Counted from the first letter of the stretch, positions 1 through 5,463 are shown. The stretch is 9,203 nt of DNA from Actinomycetes bacterium (GCA_021798075.1 JAJZYO010000058.1:1-9203), one strand, 5' to 3'. Program-made: numbers and translations. The notes: generated by a model from the sequence alone, not told the origin.

Positions 1-20
1 CGGGGATCACCGGGGATCAC
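1..20. repeat. 10-bp tandem duplication at the window edge
   Basis: CGGGGATCAC occurs twice in direct succession inside the partial AbiEii gene. Because 10 is not a multiple of three, a recent duplication of one unit would have shifted the reading frame. It may be a real sequence feature or an assembly-end artefact. Confidence 0.6.
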
Positions 21-494
21 CCCACGCGCGAGCGGCGGCACGTCCTCCGGCTGGCCGGTCATGCGGAGGTCCGACCCCACTAGGTCGACGTGGAACTCCA
101 CCCACGTCGTCGCGCCGATGGTGGCATTGACCGAGAGCCGCACGGAGTGGTTGCCGATGTCAATGCCGCCGCCGATCTCGAACCGGAACCAGTCGCCGAT
201 GTCGGCGACTGCAGCTCGCCGCAGTTCCTCCTCGGCGATCTCCCGGGCCACCTCGCGGTAGGGGTCCACGTCCAGACTTGCGCGCACGCCGATGTCGCGG
301 GCGAGGAGCGCCGTCGCCCCCTTGACGATCCATCCGTCGTCGAGCAGGTACAGCCGCTCGATCAGGCGGTCGTACGCGACCTGGCGCTGTAGTTGTTGGA
401 AGGTCCACCGTCCCCCTTTGGCTGCCGCCTTGAGCCGGTCCGTGAGCGCCCGCCGGAATGCGCCTGGCGTCGCGTACCGGTCGCCGGCACTCAT
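1..494 (-). CDS. AbiEii/AbiGii-family nucleotidyltransferase toxin, 3' end off the window
   Basis: This is the toxin half of an AbiE-type (type IV) toxin-antitoxin system. Family members are nucleotidyltransferase-fold enzymes that abort phage infection or block growth; characterised relatives modify tRNA. The visible 164 residues show the fold's signature: a VKGATALLAR stretch (residues 57-66), then a DxD pair in SLDVD (Asp75, Asp77) as metal ligands, and a later acidic position in EFHVDLV (Asp137) that fits the third Asp. The start is the ATG at 494, which overlaps the TGA of the upstream antitoxin gene as ATGA, so the pair is translationally coupled. No stop is reached before base 1, and family members are commonly 250-300 residues, so roughly 40% lies outside. 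A 10-bp tandem duplication at bases 1-20 could shift the frame or be an edge artefact. The family call is firm; the exact target is unknown. Confidence 0.85.
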   Translation of the reverse strand, partial: MSAGDRYATPGAFRRALTDRLKAAAKGGRWTFQQLQRQVAYDRLIERLYLLDDGWIVKGATALLARDIGVRASLDVDPYREVAREIAEEELRRAAVADIGDWFRFEIGGGIDIGNHSVRLSVNATIGATTWVEFHVDLVGSDLRMTGQPEDVPPLARGVIPGDP

Positions 495-1198
495 ATCGCC
501 GCCTGCTTCTCGCGATTGACGTGCGCCCGAGCATCGTCCATCCATCGGTTGGCCCCGGGGTCGCCGGTCATGTCGAGGAGCCAGCGCAGGAGCCCCAGCC
601 CATCTCCTTTGCGCAGCCCGAACCGGGCCGCGTGAGGGGCGAGGCTGTCCGCAAAGGTGCCTGGGTAGTCGTAAATGGGCCGGATGGCATCGGCGATGAG
701 ACGGGCGACGGCTTCGGGGTCCTCATGGTCGAAGAGGAGGTCGGAGGCGATGCGCGAGGGCCGGGTGACCGGCAGTCCCCTCAGGCTGACCCAGTCCCCG
801 TCCGTGAGGGACCGGACATGGATGCGCACGTCGGCCCGGCGGGTCTGACGGCGCTCGGGGAGTGTGAACTCGTGCCGGTCCGCAGGAAGGTGACCGAGCC
901 CGTACATGGCGGCCGCTGAGCGGTGCGAGACCACGCCCTCCTTGGCGGTCCGCTCCCACGCCATCACGCCGGGGGCGAGCTGGAGCCAGGCCGCCCGGAG
1001 CTCCATGTGGTCCGGGGTCGGGGCCCCCACCAGGCGGTACACGCCGGTCGTCACTCGATCAAGGACCCCTCCGGGCGACGTCAGGCGGTCGAGGGTGGTG
1101 GGCCCGATCCCCTCGGCCTCCACCTGGCGGCGGGTGACGAGCCCCCACTGCTCCTGGGTCAAATCCTGGAGCCGAGGCAGGACCGAGGGCCGTGGCAT
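491..1198 (-). CDS. AbiEi-family antitoxin / transcriptional autorepressor
   Basis: The product (235 aa) is the antitoxin of the AbiE pair. Known AbiEi proteins have an N-terminal winged helix-turn-helix that binds operator repeats and represses the operon, and a C-terminal domain that counteracts the toxin. Here residues ~5-45 fit the wHTH: a QWGLVTRRQVEAEGI segment followed by TTLDRLTSPGGVLDRVTTGVYRL, the typical wing of this family. The middle (VVSHRSAAAMYGLGHLP, then HEFTLPERR) also matches the actinobacterial AbiEi pattern. I chose the ATG at 1198 (MPRPSVL) rather than the ATG 13 codons upstream, because the longer version would run through the promoter-proximal operator-like repeat at 1211-1233. 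The gene ends in an ATGA overlap with the toxin gene. Only a weak GAAG precedes the start. The pairing with the toxin makes the assignment strong. Confidence 0.85.
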   Translation of the reverse strand: MPRPSVLPRLQDLTQEQWGLVTRRQVEAEGIGPTTLDRLTSPGGVLDRVTTGVYRLVGAPTPDHMELRAAWLQLAPGVMAWERTAKEGVVSHRSAAAMYGLGHLPADRHEFTLPERRQTRRADVRIHVRSLTDGDWVSLRGLPVTRPSRIASDLLFDHEDPEAVARLIADAIRPIYDYPGTFADSLAPHAARFGLRKGDGLGLLRWLLDMTGDPGANRWMDDARAHVNREKQAAI

Positions 1199-1210
1199 CA
1201 CTTCAGAATA

Positions 1211-1233
1211 CCCCGTATAAGGGGGTAGATGCA
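1211..1233 (-). promoter_or_regulatory. Operator-like repeat O1 (proximal) of the abiE operon
   Basis: A 23-bp element with its own inverted C/G tracts around a TA-rich centre: on the minus strand TGCAT, then TACCCCC, then TTATAC, then GGGG. It lies 12 bp upstream of the AbiEi start and contains a -10-like TTATAC. It matches the element at 1264-1286 in length, order and orientation. Family knowledge: AbiEi represses by cooperative binding to paired repeats of about this size. Confidence 0.6.
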
Positions 1234-1263
1234 GCACCCATGTTGCTTAGTCACTTCTACATG

Positions 1264-1286
1264 CCCCTTATAGAGGGGGTAACGCA
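1264..1286 (-). promoter_or_regulatory. Operator-like repeat O2 (distal) of the abiE operon
   Basis: Second 23-bp element in the same orientation: minus strand TGCGT, TACCCCC, TCTATAA, GGGG. It shares the TGC(A/G)T block, the TACCCCC block and the terminal GGGG with the proximal copy. Start-to-start distance is 53 bp, about five helical turns, which puts both sites on one face of the DNA. It contains a -10-like TATAAG. Confidence 0.6.
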
Positions 1287-1298
1287 GTACCACCCTTA

Positions 1299-1612
1299 GG
1301 ACCTGCCTGAACCCTGAGGTTGCCCGGCCCATCGGTTCAACGACCCGGCGACCGCCGCTCCCGTCGGCTTCCGGACAACCACTCGGGGACCACCAAAAGC
1401 GCGACCAGGACCACGACGCAGGGCGAACACGACGGCGGCCTGACCGTCGCCGGAAGACCTCCAGAAGACCCACGCCTTTGGCCTTTGGTCTAGGTTCCGG
1501 TCTAGAACTGGGGCGATCTCAACGCTTCCAGCTTCGTCCAGGTCCATGATGCATGTCACCTGAACTGGTCTTATTCCATCGAAACCGTACCGCCTAGGCG
1601 AGGGCAATTGCT
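1299..1612. other. Intergenic stretch without a recognisable gene
   Basis: No frame on either strand resembles a known protein. The only structure I see is GGTCTAG occurring twice close together (near 1487 and 1498) and a third time on the other side of the tRNA fragment (near 1706). This could be flanking sequence of an old integration site, but nothing decides that. Confidence 0.4.
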
Positions 1613-1657
1613 CTCATAACCCAGAGGTCGCTGGTTCAAATCCAGCCCCCGCCACCA
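1613..1657 (+). pseudogene. 3' half of tRNA-Met(CAT), probable attachment-site footprint
   Basis: From the anticodon loop CTCATAA onward the sequence is a proper tRNA 3' half: 3' anticodon-stem strand CCCAG, variable loop AGGTC, T arm GCTGG-TTCAAAT-CCAGC, 3' acceptor strand CCCCGCC, then A and an encoded CCA. The 5' half is missing: upstream there is no D arm and no properly spaced acceptor partner (a GGCGAGG at 1597-1603 nearly pairs but is too close to leave room for a D arm). Tyrosine integrases often recombine at the anticodon loop and leave exactly this 3' piece at one end of an island. The antisense reading gives GLDLNQRPLGYE, a well-known spurious tRNA shadow. Confidence 0.75.
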
Positions 1658-1842
1658 TCTACCAGGGCTTTTGTCGGCGGCTGCAGGGCCCAGGGACAGC
1701 CGTTGGTCTAGAAATTCGGGAAATGGCCGCGCAGCTGCGGTTCCACCCTGACCCGTCACCAGTCCTTGGTGACCTTCCTGACCGGCGCGCCGCCGAAGCT
1801 TGGCTGTGGCCGGGCCACCGCTCAGGCAACGGCCAAGCCCGG

Positions 1843-2211
1843 CTACCGCGGCGCGGGCCAGACCTTCGGGGCTCGCCCGCGGTCGGGCCGGACGAATTGG
1901 CGCACCTCCGGCCACCCTGGGGCGCCCGGGCCCGGTCCGCCCTCGGCCCACATCTTCTCCCCGGTCCGCCTACTTGGGTCGAGTGCTGGCGCGGTGGCTC
2001 GGCTCTTCGGCTGGGTCCCGACCAGGTCGTTGAGGTGGCATTTCAGCGCACCGACCTGGGACCCGCAGTAGACCGACCAGCGTTGCTCCGTTTCCAGCAC
2101 CCGCCCTTCGAACTGTGCATGCGATTTGCCCGCACACAGCTCACCGACGGTCTTCTCAGCATGGTTACGCAGCCATTTCGTCGTCCGGAGCCACTGCCAC
2201 CAGATGCGAAG
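1843..2211 (-). other. Unrecognised open frame, possibly a gene remnant
   Basis: This minus-strand frame stays open for about 123 codons between stops. The first two thirds have a protein-like composition with G/C-rich third positions (for example TTKWLRNHAEKTVGEL and ETEQRWSVYCGSQVGAL), then it drifts into a proline/glycine/arginine-rich stretch typical of non-coding GC-rich DNA. The only start-like codon is a GTG at 2100, deep inside, so an intact gene is unlikely. It begins just where the reverse-transcriptase similarity of the neighbouring intron ends (2217), so it may be a fragment of whatever the intron was joined to. I do not recognise the family and do not assign a function. Confidence 0.2.
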
Positions 2212-2216
2212 TCACC

Positions 2217-2480
2217 GCACCTTGGGTAAAGGGCAGCACACCGGGGCAGAGGCGACTGCTTGGCCGTAGCCCATAGCCGGCTTGGAAGCTCTCGCACGTT
2301 GGCGGCGGGCATATGCCCGCCGGGATGGTTGGGCCGAGCGGTCTCGACCATGTCCTTGCGCTTGACTTCCTCGCCGGCGTGACCGAAGTCGGGGTCCTTC
2401 CCTCCTGCTGCGTTTCTCGCAGCGATCATCAGTACTATGGCCCCGTCGGACTCCCGCTTCCCTCCGCTCGACTTCACCAT
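2217..2480 (-). pseudogene. N-terminal remnant of group II intron reverse transcriptase/maturase
   Basis: The frame from the ATG at 2480 encodes the characteristic N-terminal extension of one group of intron reverse transcriptases: MVKSSGGKRESDGAIV, then GGKDPDFGHAG, ARPNHPGG and VRELPSRLWATAKQSP. Complete relatives run to over 400 residues; here only about 88 are recognisable, ending at CAALYPRC, where relatives continue into the first fingers motif of the polymerase. The frame stays open beyond (down to 2043), but that part does not look like the family. No RT catalytic YADD box is present anywhere downstream. It is a truncated, non-functional copy. Family assignment rests on remembered consensus, not on an alignment. 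Confidence 0.7.
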
Positions 2481-2854
2481 TGGCTTATACGAACGGTCGT
2501 TGCTGACCAGGCTGGGAAGACGGGTCTCTCCTGTTCCGAACCAAACCGTGCGTACGTGCCGCTCCCCTTACCCCGGGAGGACCCGACCAGGGGCATTCCG
2601 GAACGCCGGTAGGTCGGACGTGGGCCTTCGCCGTGACATGAGCGGCTCGACTCCCCCGTTGTAACTGTGACGAGGCTGCAGGACTCGCACCTGATGGCAC
2701 TACGGCCCGCACGCTTGCTCCCTCCAAAGAGGCTCTCGACGCCCCGCTCAGCCCGCCGCCTCTCGACGACGAACCGGGGCCTGCTACCGGGCTCTCCGGC
2801 GATTACCCAGGCGGGACTTACACCCGCAGGTCTGGTCCAGCTTTCAGGACGCAC
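2217..2854 (-). mobile_element. 5' part of a bacterial group II intron (truncated)
   Basis: Read on the minus strand the element starts GTGCGTCC, fitting the group II 5' consensus GUGYG, and continues with the GC-rich structured leader seen ahead of intron-encoded reverse transcriptases (for example the stretch ACCTGCGGGTGTAAGTCCCG). The six bases just upstream, GGCATG (2860-2855), can pair with CATGTC (2640-2635, one G-U) inside the intron, as expected for IBS1/EBS1 pairing. The reverse-transcriptase reading frame starts at 2480 and its similarity fades near 2217. Most of the reverse transcriptase and the catalytic domains V and VI are not found, so this copy cannot splice or move on its own. 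Its far end is uncertain. Confidence 0.7.
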
Positions 2855-2970
2855 CATGCCCCCGGTCTACTCGCCTGCGCGCGGTCTGGCGCCGGACAAA
2901 CCGCCTGGTCGGCCATGGTTGGGCTCCACCCCCGGCCCGGTACGCCCGGGCGCGAGTTGGCCCGGGCGGT

Positions 2971-3123
2971 CACGCAGGTGGTGGGCATTACCGGGCACCC
3001 CGCTCCTCCCGAGGGCGCCGAACCGTCGCGTTCCCAGCGCTCGCCCTCGATGGGCTCGCCCCGCACCTAACCGGGAAAGGCCCCGACGATCTGCTCTTCG
3101 CGGCCCGGAAGGGCGGCCAACTC
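2971..3123 (+). pseudogene. Tyrosine recombinase (phage-type integrase) fragment
   Basis: In the frame starting at 2971 the peptide SSRGRRTVAFPALALDGLAP, then HLTGKGPDDLLFAARKGGQL, matches the segment of actinobacterial phage-type integrases just after the first catalytic Arg region, usually written as K(S/T)xxxRRTVPLP followed by an LxGKGPDDLVF stretch. About 50 residues are recognisable. Upstream, the piece VTQVVG, which belongs just before it in family members, lies in another frame (2969), showing a frameshift. Downstream the frame ends at a TGA at 3184 without the RxHxxR and HxLGHxxxxTTxxYxH catalytic blocks. The N-terminal part may have been lost when the group II intron or another element arrived at about 2855. 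Confidence 0.6.
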
Positions 3124-3189
3124 GCTCAGGTGCTCTGCGCTGCCCGTCGCATAGGGGCCGCAGTCAGGCAGATCCCGCGGACCTGAGAG

Positions 3190-3439
3190 CTGACCTTCAT
3201 CAGCCAGCACCGACTTGTGCGAGACCGCCGGTTATGGACGGCATACCGCTGAGGCGATGGCCGGAAAACCTCGATATTGTGGGCGTTCCAGCGAGCCGGC
3301 GTTAGGGGCGCGAAAACCTCGCAAAGTCATTGGGGGTTCCGGCGCACGCAGAGTGCGATAACCGTCGTTCCGCGACACTTCGCTGGATTCGACACCCGGC
3401 AAGTTCCCCCGCCGGAACTGCGGTTACGGGCGCAGCCCA
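3190..3439. other. Relic DNA between integrase and IS630 fragments, with an imperfect direct repeat
   Basis: No gene is supported here. GAAAACCTCG occurs at 3264-3273 and again at 3312-3321, each followed after 9-14 bases by a GGGCGTTCC/GGGGTTCC block, so the two copies form an imperfect repeat of about 30 bp with a 48-bp period. It might mark element ends or an old duplication. Confidence 0.4.
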
Positions 3440-3889
3440 GTGGGGGCGTGCCCGGCCCTTGACGGCTTGCCCCGGCACACCAACAACGAGTTCGTGCACT
3501 TTTTGCGCAAGGTGGACAAGGAGGTGCCCAAGGGACTTGCCGTTCACGTCATCCTCGACAATTATGCCACCCACGGGCACGACAACGTGGACGCCTGGCT
3601 CGCCAAGCACCCCCGCTTTCACTTCCATTTCACGCCCACGTCGAGCTCCTGGCTCAACTTGGTCGAGCGCTGGTTCCGAGAACTGACCGACAAAGCGGTC
3701 CGCCGGGGTGTGTTCCGCTCCGTACCGGAGCTCATTGCCGCCATCGAGGCTTACATCGCCGCCCACAACAACGACCCCAAACCCTTCGTATGGACAGCCA
3801 GCGCAGAAGAGATCCTGGAAAAAGTCCGACGGGGCAGGGTGGCCCTCAACTCGATCAAGCAGCAACCTAAAACCGAGACACTACACTAG
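3440..3889 (+). pseudogene. IS630-family transposase, C-terminal fragment
   Basis: The frame encodes the C-terminal part of an IS630-family DDE transposase. Two of three catalytic residues are present: the second Asp in HVILDNYATH (residue 40) and the Glu in SSSWLNLVERWF (residue 76); the tail AIEAYIAAHNNDPKPFVWTA is also typical. The first Asp and the N-terminal helix-turn-helix (about 200 residues of a usual ~350) are missing. Similarity starts at RHTNNEFVHFLRK (about 3473); the first 11 codons look like unrelated sequence read through. The stop lies in ACACTACACTAG, resembling the terminal inverted repeat of such elements, so the right end of the IS is probably intact while the left has been deleted. 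It could not transpose by itself. Confidence 0.85.
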
Positions 3890-3893
3890 ATGC

Positions 3894-3912
3894 GGAACGG
3901 GCTGGCCGTTCC
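3894..3912. repeat. Inverted repeat just beyond the IS630 end
   Basis: GGAACGG and CCGTTCC form a 7-bp perfect stem around a 5-nt loop, five bases after the transposase stop. There is no T run, so it is at best a weak terminator; it may belong to the target DNA. Confidence 0.4.
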
Positions 3913-4155
3913 ATGCTGACTAAGGAAGGCGACTCACCTAACCGCCTCCCGGGGCTAGCCCGCTGGGGCGTCGAAAGAACCATCTGGGCCCCGGCCCACG
4001 ACGCCACCCGGCTCCGAAGCCGATCAGCTCGACGGTGATGCGCTCGCCGTAGGACAGTCCCGCAGGCGCCAGATTGCGCACGCCGAACTAGTTGCCACGT
4101 GCGAGCAAGACCGAATGTCCTCGTGTCAGCCAATGGTGCCGGCCGGAACGTCGTC
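3913..4155. other. Stretch without a supported gene
   Basis: A minus-strand frame beginning at a GTG near 4081 reads RNLAPAGLSYGERITVEL and then IGFGAGWR for about 46 codons before a stop near 3939. It looks faintly protein-like but matches no family I know and has no evident ribosome binding site. Nothing else stands out. Confidence 0.3.
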
Positions 4156-4203
4156 GGCTCACGGGCTCACGGGCTCACGGGCTCACGGGCTCACGGGCTC
4201 ACG
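4156..4203. repeat. Six perfect tandem copies of GGCTCACG
   Basis: The octamer GGCTCACG is repeated six times without a mismatch. It lies 25 bp beyond the vapC stop codon, so it is outside the coding sequence. Perfect identity suggests recent slippage expansion. It is too short, and has no spacers, to be CRISPR. Confidence 0.95.
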
Positions 4204-4228
4204 AAGATACTTATCGGGCTGATCGATA

Positions 4229-4672
4229 TCAGACACGGATCACCTGCACCTCCGGTTTGTCGGCGAGCAAGGCTTCGAGGTCGGCCGGGTCGCTCGAAAG
4301 CACAAAGCAGCGGGACGCGGCGAGCCTGCTGAGCGCGGCGGCCGCCGTGGCGGCCACGAACGCATCGATCGTGGCACGAGACCGTGCTCGCCCCAAGAGC
4401 GCCCCTGCGCTACGGGCTAAGGCTTCGTCCGCAGCGACGACGTCTGAGGCCTTGATCACACGGTTCACCTTGGCGTCGCCAGGTCCTCCCCGGACCACCT
4501 CCGCGACCGTGACGGCTGGCACGAGGATGTCAGCATCGACCTCACGGGCGCGTTCCAGCCACGCCGCGACGTACCTGTCGCCCGCGGCGGCTTTGGTCAG
4601 CCCTTCTGCGTCCAGAACGAGGAGGTCCGCTACGCCGGGACGGACTTGGCGACGTCGCCGGGGGCCGGCCAC
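4229..4672 (-). CDS. VapC-like PIN-domain ribonuclease toxin
   Basis: The 147-residue product is the toxin of a type II VapBC pair; VapC proteins are Mg-dependent endoribonucleases that cut tRNA or rRNA. All four PIN acidic positions are visible: Asp21 (LVLDAEGL), Glu58 (VTVAEVVRG), Asp103 (TIDAFVAATA) and Asp128 (VLSSDPADLEALL). Length and motif spacing fit an intact enzyme. The only start codon before Asp21 is the ATG at 4672, which overlaps the antitoxin gene by 43 bp and adds a basic, GC-rich N-terminal extension (MAGPRRRRQVRPG) not usual in VapC, where LVLD normally follows the start directly; a non-standard start near 4630 cannot be excluded. It is co-transcribed with the upstream antitoxin. 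The RNA target cannot be read from the sequence. Confidence 0.85.
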   Translation of the reverse strand: MAGPRRRRQVRPGVADLLVLDAEGLTKAAAGDRYVAAWLERAREVDADILVPAVTVAEVVRGGPGDAKVNRVIKASDVVAADEALARSAGALLGRARSRATIDAFVAATAAAALSRLAASRCFVLSSDPADLEALLADKPEVQVIRV

Positions 4673-4878
4673 AGCCGACGGACCTCCTCCATCTGATCGT
4701 CGGGCACGGGGCCATGTTCGGCACGCAGCTCGGCTAGCAGCTCGGCCAACGCGTCTCGGCGCAGCTGGCGCCTCACAGCCTCGTTCACGTAGGCCGAGAG
4801 ACCGCGTCCCCCAACGCGCTCCCGGGTCGCCGTGACGACCTCTTGCTCCAGGCTCACTGACACCTTCTCCACTGGCAC
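4630..4878 (-). CDS. VapB-like ribbon-helix-helix antitoxin
   Basis: The 82-residue product fits an antitoxin of the ribbon-helix-helix kind: an N-terminal beta strand (VEKVSVSLE, residues 3-11), two short helices (VVTATRERV and LSAYVNEAVRRQL) and an acidic/leucine-rich C-terminal tail (LAELLAELRAEHGPVPDDQ) of the sort that wraps around a PIN toxin. The start is a GTG at 4878; a second in-frame GTG lies two codons later. Only two bases separate the first GTG from a 29-bp inverted repeat, which leaves no room for a ribosome binding site and suggests a leaderless transcript. It overlaps vapC and, by family analogy, would repress the operon alone or with toxin. Confidence 0.8.
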   Translation of the reverse strand: MPVEKVSVSLEQEVVTATRERVGGRGLSAYVNEAVRRQLRRDALAELLAELRAEHGPVPDDQMEEVRRLWPAPGDVAKSVPA

Positions 4879-4880
4879 GG

Positions 4881-4909
4881 CTATTATCCTACTACAAGTA
4901 AGATAATAG
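4881..4909 (-). promoter_or_regulatory. vapBC operator with overlapping -10 element
   Basis: CTATTATCCTACT and AGTAAGATAATAG are inverted 13-bp arms with one mismatch around a 3-bp spacer. It lies 2 bp upstream of the vapB GTG. Read on the minus strand it contains TAGGAT, a TANNNT -10 box ending 7 bases before the GTG, the usual distance for leaderless actinobacterial mRNAs. Repressor bound here would block the promoter. No convincing -35 is seen. Confidence 0.7.
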
Positions 4910-5054
4910 TCTCCATGTCGAACCTCGGGGGGTCTGGGCTGACGCTCCCTCCGCCGGTCCAGCGCCCAAGCTGCGCCGCACCGAACGTCTCATCCCGCGC
5001 CGCCCAGTATCGATCCACCCTGACCAGGCCGAAGATGCCGATCGGCGGTTTTCT

Positions 5055-5094
5055 CAGCACTGTTGGCGCCCACATCGACGCCATTACAGTGCTG
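5055..5094. repeat. Nested inverted repeat downstream of the integrase remnant
   Basis: CAGCACTG (5055-5062) and CAGTGCTG (5087-5094) are perfect 8-bp inverted arms enclosing a second pair, GGCG and CGCC. The structure lies 14 bp past the stop of the integrase remnant on its downstream side. It could be that gene's terminator or part of an attachment region. Confidence 0.5.
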
Positions 5095-5107
5095 TCGCGA
5101 GTGGCCG

Positions 5108-5235
5108 CTACCCGGCGGCCAGTGCGGCGAGCACGTGGTCGACAGCGACCGGGTCTCGTCGTCCGTAGCGGGCCAGAGATGCCCATAGGTGTCCAGGGTC
5201 TCCACTGCCGACTGGTTGCCAAGCCTGCTAAGGCA
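5108..5235 (-). pseudogene. C-terminal remnant of a second tyrosine integrase
   Basis: The peptide SAVETLDTYGHLWPATDDET is the hallmark C-terminus of actinobacterial phage-type integrases and contains the catalytic Tyr (in DTYGHLW). The natural tail continues in another frame as VAVDHVLAALAAG followed by a TAG at 5110-5108, so a one-base shift separates the two pieces around 5140-5145. Upstream, the usual HxLGHAS block is degraded (LSRLGNQSAVET), and no further integrase sequence is seen towards 5280. Only about 40 residues remain from a protein normally near 400. This fragment is on the opposite strand to the one at 2971-3123 and covers a different part of the protein, so both could derive from one split and inverted gene or from two elements. 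Confidence 0.7.
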
Positions 5236-5292
5236 CGACAGGCAGTCACGTGCCGCTGTAGGGGAAAACTGTGGAAAGGCCACCTGCTTTGC

Positions 5293-5313
5293 GCACGGCT
5301 ATTGCAGCCGTGC
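5293..5313. repeat. Perfect 8-bp hairpin
   Basis: GCACGGCT and AGCCGTGC form a perfect 8-bp stem with the loop ATTGC. It lies between the integrase remnant and the desaturase 3' end. There is no adjacent T run. Confidence 0.5.
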
Positions 5314-5369
5314 CCCCGTAGCCGCATCGCCGTCGGCCGCGATCACGCTTCGTCTCCGTTTGCAACACC

Positions 5370-5390
5370 ACCCACCACGGCGTGGTGGGT
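5370..5390. terminator. Strong hairpin downstream of the desaturase gene
   Basis: ACCCACCAC and GTGGTGGGT form a perfect 9-bp stem around the loop GGC, and the arms continue outward with CTCCG/CGGAG after a short gap. It lies 74 bp beyond the desaturase stop. Without a U tract it is not a classic intrinsic terminator, but GC-rich stems of this kind often end transcripts in high-GC actinobacteria. Confidence 0.45.
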
Positions 5391-5463
5391 CTCGGAGTAG
5401 ACCGGCGGGCGAAATCCTAGGTGTCGTGGGCCTTCGGTGCAGAGCCCGCTCGAACAAGGCTCG

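Noticed and set aside
1199..1237. Longer AbiEi start at 1237
   Set aside because: It would translate through the proximal operator-like repeat and adds residues not expected before the wHTH.
1597..1657. A complete but D-arm-less tRNA using GGCGAGG as the 5' acceptor strand
   Set aside because: The acceptor pairing has a mismatch, the 5' anticodon-stem strand does not pair with CCCAG, and bacterial tRNAs keep the D arm; an integration footprint explains it better.
1571..1951. Minus-strand frame containing WWRGLDLNQRPLGYE
   Set aside because: This peptide is the classic antisense translation of a tRNA 3' half; the DNA is the tRNA-Met fragment, not a gene.
2667..3305. A 212-residue plus-strand frame
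   Set aside because: It is antisense to the group II intron in its first part and out of frame with the integrase fragment in the second; composition is Pro/Arg/Ser-rich shadow.
4156..4203. CRISPR array
   Set aside because: The units are 8 bp with no spacers; it is a simple tandem repeat.
4092..4835. A 247-residue plus-strand frame over vapBC
   Set aside because: It is antisense to vapBC, whose PIN motifs and operator are clear; its composition is Ser/Ala/Arg-rich.
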